Shown here: positions 13,562 through 25,986 of the stretch, in pieces
Numbering within the stretch: position 1 is the stretch's first letter
Layout of the letters: the number at the start of each line of letters is the position of its first letter
Source: Ceratodon purpureus
Lineage: Eukaryota; Streptophyta; Bryopsida; Pseudoditrichales; Ditrichaceae
NCBI GenBank assembly: GCA_014871385.1
Contig: CM026423.1
Location: 16,481,690 to 16,545,689, forward strand
Length of the DNA stretch: 64,000 nucleotides
Reading direction: 5' to 3'
Translations under genes and position numbers: made by a program
The notes under the pieces: model-generated
The model's database searches: none
Seen by the model: only the letters and a program-made list of their open reading frames with translations
Told to the model about the DNA's origin: nothing

Positions 13562-14150
13562 CCAATAACAAAATCACACACCCAAAAACCCACTTCAGCT
13601 CAATCTCCCCAAATCCCAAATAACCTCAATTCTCACAAAAACAACCCAATCCACCAATTCCACAAAAAACCCAGAAATTCACTCCACAGATCAACAAAGC
13701 TACACCAAAACAAAAACCCAACTCAAACCTCCACCGTTCAACACAATCACAGAACCCAGTAATCATCAAAACCCAACACAAAACTCAACCAACAACCTCT
13801 TAAACCCTAAACCTCAACCAGTACCTCTTAAACCATAAACCTCAGATCACACCATCGTCTCCAAATTCAAAACCCACAAAACATTCTCACAAAATCTCAC
13901 CAACTAACAAAATTCTCATCAATCCACAGAGAACTACAACCACCATCCAACATGATTTCACCACAAATGGAAACTAAATAACCAGGCAAAGGAAGGAGAA
14001 GCAGTACATGATTGCCGATTCGAAGCAAGATGGCACCAGCTTGGATGCAGCTCTCCTGGAGCCTCCCATGGTGTGGAAAATTGTGTACAATGCTATCCTA
14101 GTGGAAAGTTTCAACTCCGAAACTGCACAACAATGATGGCAAATGCCATG
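13562..14150. other. Upstream region of the TPR-type gene fragment
   Basis: C- and A-rich DNA at 13560-13970, with ACCCTAAACCTCAACC-type stretches, consistent with a 5' UTR or promoter of the minus-strand gene. No gene seen. Confidence 0.35.
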
Positions 14151-14205
14151 CAATGTAATGTAATGCAATGCAATGTAATGTAATGCAATGCAATGCAATG
14201 TAATG
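14151..14205. repeat. Pentanucleotide microsatellite (CAATG/TAATG)11
   Basis: Eleven consecutive 5-bp units alternating CAATG and TAATG, seen directly. Likely polymorphic in length. Confidence 0.95.
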
Positions 14206-14340
14206 GGAGAAGTTGGAGGAGAGTGAGATGGTCGGAGTCATGGCATGATCAATGCTGGAACCATAAGTTAGTGTATCAAGTGATTTGTTGTTGTTGCATT
14301 TGTAACTCACGCATGTGTACATACCAAGTATTCAATGTGA

Positions 14341-14466
14341 TAGGTAGAGTATTGGGTATGGTCCGCTACGGGCTCTAGCGGGATTGTTCACGCTACCAAC
14401 GACGAGGTAGGTTGCATGGACAATCTCGCTACAGCCCGGAGCAGACCATGCCCAATACTCTACCTA
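14341..14466. other. Compact hairpin, possible MIRNA precursor or small MITE
   Basis: Left arm 14341-14393 (starts TAGGTAGAGTATTGGGTATG) pairs with right arm 14414-14466 (ends CATGCCCAATACTCTACCTA). About 46 of 53 positions match as inverted repeats, and several differences would form G:U pairs in RNA. The loop is about 20 nt. I do not recognise a known plant miRNA in either arm. Confidence 0.6.
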
Positions 14467-15051
14467 GCATAGCCTACGACTCAAGATTTGCAAACATGTA
14501 TTTTTCATGCATGGAAACAGTGCATGGAAAGTTGCGATCATGTGTGGGCTCTTGGTTATTGACGTGAGTTTCAACTGGTACTTGCGTGTCTTTGTAACTA
14601 CTTGCTAAATTCAGAAATCAGCAAGTAGTACACTACGGCCAATAATCTCACTTCTCTGAGCAAACTTGAATATGCCACGATAGGTCATGGATTCATGGAA
14701 TAGGCTATGATCATGATCCCAATCCCTCCAAAAAAGTTGAATAAATTTCAATTTGAGTATTAACTGACTCTAAGAAAACTCCGAAACTCCAAAACCCTAT
14801 TTTCGAAACATGACTCAACCTAAGGGTTTACCGACAGAGGATGGATTCTGATCATACATACATTGACATAGTTTTGCATTCTCCACAAGCTGATGCCACC
14901 ACCAACACTCCCCACATCTTCTCCATCTTCACGTGCACCTTCCACCTCAGACTACCAGCTCGGCATTTTTCTCCTTGCACTGCCAGCTCGTCCTTTGGGA
15001 GAATATTTGGCATTAAAAAGTTGACAAAAAGATGAGAGGGATTCAAAAATA
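14467..15051. other. Intergenic DNA without recognisable gene
   Basis: Short open frames on both strands at 14841-15046 overlap each other and show no family motif. Nothing supported. Confidence 0.4.
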
Positions 15052-15945
15052 TGACCGAATTGACAAGAATACAAAGAACAATGTTGAAGTTATCATATTG
15101 GACATTTTGCTGTAATATTTTGAATAATGTGATGGTAACATTATTGATTCATATAAGAGAATTATATATCTAAAGTACAATATCAATGTACAGCAAAAAG
15201 TTTTCTTGGACTCCAAAGGCCCCTCCATTGATACTCACCCTAAAGCAGATATCCATCAGCTGGATATTCCAGCTCATTTCGAACCGAGAACCTCCTCTTT
15301 CTTAAAGATCCTATGAAAGAGGGGATCGGGGTTCGAAGTGACTGGGATATCCAGCCGATGGGTATCTGCTGTGTAGAGTGAGTATTAATGGGGGGGCCTT
15401 TGGAGGCCAGCAAAACTTTTTGCTGTACATTGATTTTGTACTTTACATATGTAATTGTCTTATGTGAATCAATAAGGTTATCATACTGAAAGAATAATGT
15501 TACCATAGTATGACATGGTTTCCACATGGAAATAACACAATCATTGATCCCATACTGATTCTATATAAAACTCACACGATACACTACAGTAGTGTGGTTT
15601 TTGTACAAAAAGAAGACAGCTACTCTTATGTCTGAGTTTCCAGATCTTATACAGATGGCTACATGATTTGAAAACTGTATAACAGCTATATTCTTTGTCT
15701 TAGTTCTTGGTTTCCTGATGCAGGGTTAGGACATTTTAACTCCTCGTGGATTTTGAATCCACATGTTTAGAAAATAGGAAACTGGGATTTATTGTCTCTT
15801 GAAACTAACACAAGTGCATTTTCATAAATTTCATCTAAGTAGAAGAAATTCAAGTTTTTCATTGCAATGTATGAATGTTAATTGCAATATGTGACTGCAT
15901 ACGGTTGAAATATTGAACCTCATACTTAATGCCATAGTATTTTAA
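15052..15945. mobile_element. Fold-back element (15129-15514) with flanks, copy 2
   Basis: Arms of about 190 bp around a centre near 15310 pair almost throughout. Left-arm words AGCAAAAAGTTTTCTTGGAC and GATATCCATCAGCTGGATAT return as their complements in the right arm. The outer end shows GATGGTAACATTATTGATTC on the left. On the right are an inner end (AATAAGGTTATCATAC) and a second outer end (AATAATGTTACCATAG). Flank 15515-15945 matches 11348-11765, and 15052-15128 matches 10906-11003. Non-coding. Confidence 0.82.
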
Positions 15946-16579
15946 TCACTTGACTGGAGACCATAGTTCAATGCAAACATACAGAATCACTCAATCACGT
16001 TCTAAAATGATCATGACAAATTTACAAATAACTCTAATAAAGATATCAAGGTAACTCTTACTTGGTTTATAAAGAAATGCAACATTGACCTAGATTTTCC
16101 ATGAAGGCTTGCAAATTTTAGAATCTAAATCAAGAATACATCAAATATATGCTAATTACCATATATATCCAAAACATGCAATAATTGTTCTAGGATTTTC
16201 TTACAATGTTAAATTCTAGATTTAAAGAAACTACTAGGATATATACAACTCTATACTAATTGTTGTTGGTAAAAATAAGTCAATGTTCATGTGGATGATG
16301 AATCAGTGTAGTCGTCCCTATCTATTTTGACATGTTTGAGAAGCCCTAACTTCATGGTGGCAAGCATGGATTAGGCACAGAAACGACTTGTCCCATGTGT
16401 ATTGCTTGATACAATAATATCGTCATGTTATGGAGTGTCATAATATGGAGGTTAGACTATATGCTTCATGGTGAAGGCAAAAGGATTGCAAATAATTGAA
16501 CATGAGTGGAAGGCCAAAAAATAATCCAAGGCAATACATTAGTCCATTGGATGAGATATAAGTTGTTACTCTTCAGTTA

Positions 16580-17430
16580 ACCCCTAAATTTCTGAGGGTA
16601 TTTTTCATCAAAAATGCCTCAAAACAGCCCCTCTTCAAAGCAAGTGGATTTTGCAAACTTGGGATCTTTTTAGTACATCTAATTGTAAGATCTTGTAGCT
16701 AACTTCTATGTTTACATGTCCATCAAATCTCACACACTCATTCTTCACCAATTGCGAGATCATAACGTTCAAAGTAGAAAAACAAGTTTTATTCCTTTCG
16801 AAAAAAGGGGATAGCAAAGTTTTGAAGGCCCAAATAACCATTTTTTTGCATTATGGATTTGGGGGTGTTGATGCACGTCAAAGAAGACTGAGTTAGCTAA
16901 TTGTGTTAAAAAAATTACATTCAAAAAAGTTGTGGAAGGTTGCCAAAGAAATAATTTTCCGCTAGGGGGTATATTGAAATTCACAAACAAAGGCCGTTTT
17001 TGGACAATAAAAATAGCATATGAAAAAAATTTGGATTAAAAATCCGAACGATGGGAACATGCTCTACTGCCTTCTCTATACATGGAATTTTTTATTTTTG
17101 AAAAATATCAAAATCTCAATTTTTGGTGGAATTTCAAAATTTCGTCTTTGGGCAGATTTTTTTGGAGATTTTCACAATTTTGGGCAGTTTTGGGCAGAGT
17201 TTTCATAGTGGCTTAGAAAATTTCAGCCGGTGCCCAACGAGCAGCGTTTGACACTTAAACCTTCATAACTTTTGATCCCGATGTCGGAATTGAAATATAA
17301 AAATACGCACACGGAGCTCTCAGAACGGCATACCTCCATTTAAAATTTCAAAAAATAATCCAAATTGAAGTTGCATGTACATGTCTAAACTCCATTTGCA
17401 CCCCCAGCGAGTGCATTGTCGTTTAGGGGT
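16580..17430. mobile_element. Nonautonomous TIR DNA element, ~851 bp
   Basis: Inserted in segment X: copy 1 reads through at 9592-9594 with a single TTA. Here the insert is bounded by TTA at 16577-16579 and 17431-17433. The ends are the inverted repeats ACCCCTAAA and TTTAGGGGT. A 3-bp TTA duplication is typical of PIF/Harbinger-type elements, but the ends do not match a classical Harbinger TIR. No transposase is encoded. The terminal words also resemble plant telomere repeats. Confidence 0.7.
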
Positions 17431-17980
17431 TTACATGTTGATTAAAAACATTTTAGCCAAATTTCTTCTTGAAAATAACATGTATTAAAATTTATGCTTT
17501 ATTATTTATGAAAAAAATGAATTTTTATTATATTGAATGGTATACTTTATAGAATTGAAATCATCAAATTCATTTGTGAGACAAAGGCTTATTGTTTTTG
17601 TAATTCTTGAAAATAGAAGGCAAGTTAGGCCTAGAATATGTGCTTTTTGTACTCTTGTACAAGGATTATTGATGCTAAAGCCACGCTTTGAACTTTAAAT
17701 CCAATGATTGTACATGCTAGCAAAAATAGAGAAGTAGGTGTGAAATACATTATTTTTATCAAATATAGTTGAAATGGACTAAGCTTTGGTGAACTTAACC
17801 ATATATCTAGTAAATGAAGAAGAGCAATAGTAACCATATTGATACGTTTACCATTGCACCATTTATAATACACTTTTCAATCTTAATGCTTTGCAAATCT
17901 CTCACAAAGGCTTGAACGACTACTTTTCTAAATTGGTTGAAGTGAAGATCATTGATCCACACATCAAACTCCTCAACTTT

Positions 17981-18099
17981 CCTATCCCGCTTGACATTCC
18001 TTTAGTTTACTGGTAGCTTGTGACTTTTGGCCCTAGTTCTTACTGATGAGGGCTTGTAATCCACTTTTTTGCAATGAATCTTCTTTTATTGCTTCAAAA

Positions 18100-18140
<41 letters not shown>
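17981..18140 (+). mobile_element. Retroposed 3'-end fragment with 40-nt poly(A), LINE/SINE-like
   Basis: About 120 bp of unique sequence followed by 40 A (18101-18140). It is flanked by a 15-bp direct repeat, AAACTCCTCAACTTT, at 17966-17980 and 18139-18153. The empty site occurs once in copy 1 near 10128-10142. Target-site duplication plus a poly(A) tail is the signature of LINE-type target-primed retrotransposition. The source transcript is not identified. Confidence 0.88.
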
Positions 18141-18144
<4 letters not shown>

Positions 18145-18894
18145 CTCAACTTTAAATGCATTAGAATTGATTAGAATATCATGAACTTCTTGGATCTAAA
18201 TTTTTCTTGAATCATCATATGGTTGTATTTGTCTACATTGTAGCAATCAAGACAAAGTATGCTTATATCGTTATTATTTATTTAATCTTCATCATTACTC
18301 CAATTTCTAAAATGTGGATCTATTTTTTAAAGTTTTTTTTCTCTACATTTTCTTTCTCTAATTATATTTAGAAATTTGAAGTAAAATGGTTCTTTATTAT
18401 GTCTTATCAATGCCTTTGGTATTCAAAGACTACCAATTTTCCAAGATGGAAAACTTTGAAGGACGCATGAATGATAGACTTCATTATGTTCTTCATTCTT
18501 ACGATAATGATATATTGGCAAAAATTAAGCCATCTCAGCTATTAGTAATAACTTTTTGATTCCAATGGATTAATAGCTATGTTTGTACTTTGTTTCAGCT
18601 TCAATAGATTTCATTAAAAACCTTCTTGACATCATGCTCATTTTGTCAATAATCAAAACAAGTATGTCCTTGATTTTGGTGGAGTAAGATTCCATTTCTT
18701 ATAAAGCATAATGATAGCCTTTAAGTAGAATAAGAAAAGTGTTGTCCATTGTTGTAGCTATGCTTGATAGGCATCTAGCAATTGCTAATATGGATGTCGA
18801 CAATAAGGTATTTTTATCAATTCCTTGCAAGTAGTGAGTGAATTATTAAATTAAAAATGATCTCCCACTAACCGGTTTGCCCTCAAAAATATGG

Positions 18895-21416
18895 ATGTCT
18901 TTTAGAACTTACTTTTCAAATACAAAAAAAATTGTTTATTCATGAGTATGGTTGCCTTCATTTCACTTGCAAAATTTTGCTCAAAGCAAATTTGATACAA
19001 ATTCAATAGGGTTTATTCTTGATATGTTATCATTGATATTGGACAAGGATAACTTGAAACCAAGTGAGCGGAAAATGATCTCGAAAGATGGTCATAGTGA
19101 CTTGACTTGGATAGTTTGATAACCAAGGGAACTAAATATCAAAACAATAGTGACTCATTATCTCAATATTATTGCACAAATATCACAATTGAAGTGTTTT
19201 GATTTCTTGAAGAGGTGATATTGTATTGCATGTGGAGGCTTGCAGGAAGTTTTTTAAAAGAGGATTTTGTTCAACTTGAAACCTTTGTTTTATCATGTTT
19301 GATATAAAGTTGATGTGAGTCTTTTTGATGGGTTCTAGCAAGCAGTTGATGAAATGTAAGTTTAAGGCGTCTAAACTTGTGGTATGGGTGGGTGCACACA
19401 TGTAATTGTTATCTTGTGGTGTTAAAGTCTTCAATGTAAAATGGTGCATTCAAGGTTGTCAACGTCCATAGAGAGCTCAACTTGGACATCAAAATGGACT
19501 TGGGACGTCATCTTCTTTACACTTATATGAATGCTTTCTTCAAAGCTACAGGGATGAGTCTTGCCACTCTGCATTCTTTTTGGATCCGTAAAACTTGTTG
19601 TATTTACTTATTTCTTTGATCAATTCTTAGTTTTTCTTGTGCCAGATGCTGAAGTTTTGGTAGGATAATGTAGACTAGGAATTAATGCATCGAAGCAAAC
19701 TTTAGATGAATAGTCTTCATAAAATTGGTGCTATCCATGTCTTTGTCCAAAATACATTCTACATTCCGAGGAGTGATAGGCATCGTGCCATTTCTATGTT
19801 GATTAGATGCTATGCTATATTTTATTGTATATAATGTTATGATGAAAAAATCTCTTCCGCTTTGAGTGCTATGCTAAGAAGGTTTGTGACTTATCCTTTT
19901 TGCCTAGAAAAATAGTATGATGATTGACCTAATCAAGATAGTTATTCACTTGTAAAATAAATATCAAAGAAGAACTTGAAGGAATTGGTGAAGAGAGGGG
20001 TATGACGGTCTTCAATGGAGTAAAGTTATGAGTGAAGCACATATTGGCTCTCTACTCAAAAAACCATTATAAATTTGATTTTTGGATTTTTTGAAAATTG
20101 CCATTGGAATCTAATATCTTGCAAAGTGATAGGGAAGCTTATGCATCTTGTATTTTGAATGCTAGACCATTTACTTTGTAGTGTAAGAACAATAGCCATT
20201 GTGTATGTCGATGCAAAATATTCTCTAGAATAGGCTCACGCAAAGCATGACCGGATATCTATTTGACCATTAGATTTTTCTTGAAATAGGGTAGTTGTTT
20301 GAACGCAACTATCTATTGTAAAAATATAATTTGGTTTCATAGTAGTTATAGGTTCTCTAATTGAAATGTCTAACAATTATGTTTGAACGCAGCTATCTAT
20401 TGTAAAAATATTCTTCACTTTCATAGTAGTTGTACATTCCATAGTTGAAATGTCTAACAATCATGTATTCACTAGAGAGTAAAGATGCTTCCATTGGAGG
20501 TACAAGGACCAAAGCCTTCTCCTTTATTGATAAAAGAAGCTTTCAAAGAGATAAGATGTTCCACCATGCCTTTAACAATGGAGCTATTGCTACCGCATTT
20601 GAGTTCATCCGCAACCTGATCAAAATTTACTATGTAACTTCTTAGTATAAGATTTTCATATTGTTTGTCTTTGTTGCATTGTCTTTATGTAGTACCACCC
20701 AGCCCAAAGTGCTTGAGAAGCACTGGATTCATTGCCATGGCTTTCACTTAGTAGAAAGTTGGAGATGAGGTGCAAAAACTTCTATGTATTATGGAATTTA
20801 AATTCATAGCCACATAATAATGTTAGAATTATATCTAATACATTAGTGATGGTCACTTACATGCTTCAATTTAAAGTGTGAATGAGTTGTTTTGTATTGA
20901 TTTTTTTTTTCTCAACCCTTGCGTTAGATGAATGTTGTAAACACGTGGTGACATTTTTAGGATTGCGTGTATGGTGATCGTATATATAGCTTCACATTGT
21001 TTTTGAGTAGCTCTTTGATCAAACACAACGGCACTCTTTTAAAGTAGTTCTTGAATCATGTGCGCAAATCATTTATTTAGTAATGATAGGCCTATGCACC
21101 TTAATTTGCTCCATCCATGTGCTCTTTTGTTGTTTTGTTGTTTTGTTGTTTTATTGTATTGGGCGCTGTTGTGGCACTTTGTTTTGACTTTTTCAATTAA
21201 TTGGAGTGATTTTAAACACGCTATGGAATGTGTTTTCCATCATGTAAACATGGAGCTGCAAACTCTATTGTCCGTAATTTGGGGTCATAAAGATTTTTTT
21301 TAAAGAATGATTTTAGAACTAACACAAGCTAACTTCAGTTTGAAGCTTTATCAAATATAAAAGAATTCAATATTAGAGCGTCAAGTTTGATCAAATTCCA
21401 AATAATTTATTATCTT
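18895..21416. other. AT-rich intergenic DNA
   Basis: No gene supported. Contains T-rich runs, a TTTTGTTG-type run at about 21127-21150 and the tandem duplication at 20297-20464. Confidence 0.5.
20297..20464. repeat. 84-bp tandem duplication
   Basis: Two adjacent diverged copies, both beginning GTTTGAACGCA and ending AATGTCTAACAATYAT. Period 84 bp. Non-coding. Confidence 0.85.
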
Positions 21417-24400
21417 TTATAAATAGGGATTGTATTCAAAGTCATTAAATTCATTAATGGTCCGTGTAGGTGGATGTGGAGGCCCTTTCTTTTCTCTTTT
21501 ATCTTCAGCTAACCAATCTTGAGGTACAGTTGGAGGAACATAACTTAGTTTCCTAAAAGACTTGCGTGTTGCAGCTGCTAATGAATTACGTGCAAGTGGA
21601 ACAATTGTTTGACGCCGTAGACTCCTTCTATGTCCATCAGCTACATCCAACATAGCCTTGACGTGCAATTCACGAGCTGTCAACGGTAATTGTTTCTTTA
21701 AAAGTAATGGTCCAGGTCCCATAATGTTGCTTCCTTCATGATATGGAATAGGATCATCATCACAACATCGCACTCTATGATCTTCATTAGGTAATAGAGT
21801 CTCAGCAGGAGGTCGAAATAGTTTTGGATATGATTCTCCTCTTCCTTCCCATGCATTGTAATCTTCCCCTGGTTGGTGCTTTGGTTCCGCTCGAAAGTTT
21901 GCCACATATTCGCAATCTGCTAATCTTAACAAGCTGGTAACCAAAGGATGTGAGCATGTAAACATTTGTAAGTTTGTATTTGTAATACATTTAAAATCTT
22001 CAAATATTATAAAGTTTTAATTTGAATTTTGATTCATGTGGAAAGTTGGAATTTTAAAAATGAGACAAAATATGACATCGAATTTCTTAAGGATAGCTTA
22101 CACAATTGTTATAAAAATGATATTCATAAATTCATATTATTACACTTACGTTGGTAGACCTGGTAAAACATTAACAGTGGTTTCAAGGATCCTCCAGTGA
22201 TCTATCTCCGGGGTACACATTGCAAAGTTCATCCGTAAGAAAGCAAATATACATAAGTCTCCCATGCCTCCGCGAACGTCATAGCGACATTTACTGAAAT
22301 CTTCTTGCTTTGGACCAAATAAGTGATTATGAACTGCAATGGGCATTGTTGCCATTGGATGGACGTGAACCGGATCTGCAAAATTTTGAAGACGAAATAC
22401 TCTTGGTCGATGTACATAAAAGGTTGAATCAGAGCGAGTTGGCATCTTGAACTCCCTTCTAGAATATATCTGTACAAAATATTGATAAATGAAGAGAGTT
22501 ATGTTTTATTTTGAACATTGTTTTAAAAAAATTTGAAAATAAAAGTTTAATTAAAAAACAAAGTACTATGAAATACTTGTAAAAATAATAATAATAAATC
22601 TATGAATATTATTATTATACTTTATACTTGTATCATATTGTACTTTAACTTGATATTAAAGATTATAACCTGGCGAGTAACTAAATAAGCTATCCCGTAC
22701 GAACAAAGAATACGTGGTGGTTCCCATTTATCTTCATCACCAAGGTCACCAACTTCAGGATGAATTGCAAATTTTAGAAATCGAAATCTTTTATGCAAAA
22801 GATCGTAGGTGACAACTCCATTTTCAAACTCCAATGCTCCTACTGCTGGTTGATATCGTTTAGACTTTACTTCAGTGATTCTTTCCCTTTGACCGACTAC
22901 ATGTATTCCTCCCCAAATCATATGGCCATGCATAACTACTAGACTAGATACACCTAGAGGCGATGGCCGAATATCAAAAGTATTTATATCACTATATGTG
23001 TGTGATCTTGAATCATATATAGTTATCTGCTCATCCATGTATTTCATTACAATCATATATATTATCATTCAAAATTTTGTTTGTATATAAAATGTATAAA
23101 GTAGTTATTTACTACCAATGGTTTATAATTTCATCAAATAAAATAAAATCAATAATAATACAATATAGTCTTAAATTGTAAAAAATAGTGGTATGCTACT
23201 CTAGAGTTATATATAATGATTGACATTGAATAAATGAAAATTTAAAGCTTTTATCTATATTTATATTTATTCAAAACATCATTTTATTAATTTCAATAAA
23301 AACTAATCCAATCAAACAAATCAAACTTGTGTATGTTAAAAAAATTGATTCTTTAAAGATCCCTTACCAAACTTCCAATATAGGTACAAGTTACGCCCCC
23401 TTCAATATATGTTCCAGATCGTTCCCCGACCATGTATAGTTTGTAATAACTCTTGCTTCGTCCAGGGTGTTCTTCTACAAGAAGTCTTCCAATTTTATAT
23501 TCTTGTGCATACTTTGGATCTTCTAGTGGAGGGATAATTTGATAGGATGCAACCAATGGATTGACTACCATTGTTATTGATTGTGAAGGCCATTTCACTC
23601 TCCAAAATTCTTGATTTGGAAGAGTTAAATATTCTCCTCCGTCAAAAACAACAAGTCCTTTTTCACCAGCAATAACAGTAGTGACATCTGGAGGGAGGAA
23701 GTTGATCATTGCAATAGACAACCATGGCCATGGACAATCTTTATCTCGTGGACCTCGATTATATCCCCCAAACCAATTGGTGCCAGGATTAATATGTATG
23801 ACCAGTGGAAAGAATCGGTTATTATCTTTAAGGAAATTTGGATTCCACATAATGTGTTCTTTTACATGCTTATTGAAACGTGCCCATGCGTCAAAAAGTT
23901 CTTGACCTGGTTTTGTTTAACATCAAGTACAAAGGTGCTTGTATGTGTTATATATTTTTAAATTACAAAGATTTATTTTTAAAAATTAGATGTAATATTT
24001 AATTAAAGATTGGATGAATAAACTGTAAGTACATATAAGTAAATTAATTAATCATTAAAGATACAAAAGATTAAAAGATCTATAAATAATTTGTTGCAAA
24101 AAACACAATTTTTTCTTAAAAAATTAACATAATTAGTTTTAAAATTTTCGTTTACCTTTCATTTTACTAGAAGGTAAATAATGTGTAATGGCATTTTTTT
24201 CACATGTCCGCCACCCAGGAGGTGGTTCAAGATAATTTGGATAAATTTTTGGTTTTGGAGGCCAGAGATTTAATTCTTTTGTTGTTTTTTCAGGATTTAT
24301 TTCAAAGGGCAAAGGGGTTTCAAGTTCATATGTAGTAGGATATTGACCAAAAACAAACCTAGGAACATTTGCTACATAATGTTGGTTTTCTAATTTCTTT

Positions 24401-25436
24401 TTCTCCCTATCAATAAAAATTTGTTCTTCTTCAGTTGGTTTTTCCTAAATTAAAAATATTACAATTTTGAATGCCTTTTTTTGTTGGCAAAACTATAAAT
24501 TATTTTCATGAAATTGTTAATTTACAACTTCACTCTTTGTAAAAGACCACTCATTTATAAAAGAAAAATTTGACTTATATTTATAATTTTAAACTAATTC
24601 TAGATCTAGAATAATTTTCTTGTTGAATACAACTATTATGACTGTGACTCCTATAATATTTCTCTATAGAAATTAAGTATTATTTTAGATAGTGGTAATA
24701 AATTTGTTGCATTAGATTTATTTTTCCTACTACACTTCTCATGATATTCAATATTAAATTTTATTAATGATTATCTAATGTCTTAATTAACAGATAAAAT
24801 TACCAAATCATGTGATTGTTGATGAGAAGTTTCTCCAAGTGGATGTAACTTATGGCCCTTCATTATAGACCTTAAATGTGTCTCATTCCAATCTTCTGGT
24901 TTAATCAACTCATGTTCATACTTGAAGTGTCGATAGCGATGCAATGGCAATGGTAGTTCTTTTCGTAGTTCTTGCTCTGTAGTATGTCGTTTACCTTCAT
25001 AGTCCCAACTCCCGGGCATGTTACCTCGGCTACATGCAGGCCATTGTTTAGGAGTTGCAAGATCATTCAAAGCCCACTCTGAATCAACAATCTCTTGGTT
25101 CCATCGCTTCATGTCTGCCACCAACTCAGCATCAAATTTCTTTTCACTATCATCCAAATGATGGATAAATGTTGCTCTTCTAGAAATCCATTCTGTATCC
25201 ATATATCGTTCAGCTGGATTGTAAGGGGGAAGAGAGACTGCCCGTGAAAGAGATCGCTCTCGGGCACGCGAGTTTTTAGGCCAAAATTCAGCGGGAACTG
25301 TGGATTTGTTCATAGGATTATCGGCAATCAATCTGGGTTTGGATGCTAGTGGTGGATTGTCATCTTTTGGAAGTGATGGATTAGATGATTTTTCATCAAC
25401 AAGTGGTTTTGTACTTGAATTTGAAGGTTCCGCCAT
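21417..25436 (-). CDS. Divergent kelch/F-box-associated-like protein, six exons
   Basis: The minus-strand join is 25436-24804, 24444-24156, 23906-23368, 23026-22670, 22469-22150 and 21933-21417, giving 884 residues with every phase consistent. Residues 1-307 are hydrophilic and unlike any family I know. The middle part resembles beta-propeller sequence of plant F-box/kelch proteins: GLVVFDGGEY (391-400), MVVNPLVASYQIIPPL (from 420; compare the usual CNPLT...LPPL), GHMIWGG and GVVTYDLLHKRFRFLKF. No F-box is visible at the N-terminus. The C-terminus is basic and has no recognised domain. No signal peptide or membrane segment. Codon use is strongly AT-biased compared with LARP1 or the Josephin gene, and the introns are very AT-rich. 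Gene structure is well supported. The kelch-like assignment is tentative and the function unknown. Confidence 0.7.
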
Positions 25437-25986
25437 GATTTTAGATGTTATTAATGTTGATTATAAGATACTCCTATATGTATAAATATCAAAAAATGGT
25501 TATTAATTTAGTGTGATTATATGAAGTTTTTTGGAGTTGATTTCTTTGTTTTGAATATAATGATAAGAACATAACACATAGAAGGCATGGTTTTATTTCT
25601 TGTAATAAATTAGTTATATTTGAATTAAAAAAATTATAATATGAGGAAATGTATTGTCATAGAATACAATAACCAATATTTTTAACACTTTAACTTTAGA
25701 GAACTTTCTACTATGACAATTTTACTCATATTGTTGCTATTTTGTTATATTTACTTGAAAGTCATACTGTTAAAAAGAATTGGCAAAGAATGCTTAAGTT
25801 AGAACATTGATTATACATTGTTTATAGTGTCAATAGATTGTTCTTCTAAAGTTTCAATAATAACCAATAATTCATATTAAAATTGCATCTACAATTAAGT
25901 AACTTACAAGCTTGAATGATTATGTACTATTTTTAATTATTCTTTTGTTCTTCAAAGTATATTCAAAATCTCATATGAACAATTAA

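Larger units (their letters stand above)
15946..18894. repeat. Dispersed repeat segment X, copy 2, with two nested insertions
   Basis: Homologous to 8955-10883, but interrupted by a DNA element at 16580-17430 and a poly(A)-tailed fragment at 17981-18140. Homology ends after CCTCAAAAATATGG. The insertions are absent from copy 1, so they are younger than the duplication. Confidence 0.85.
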
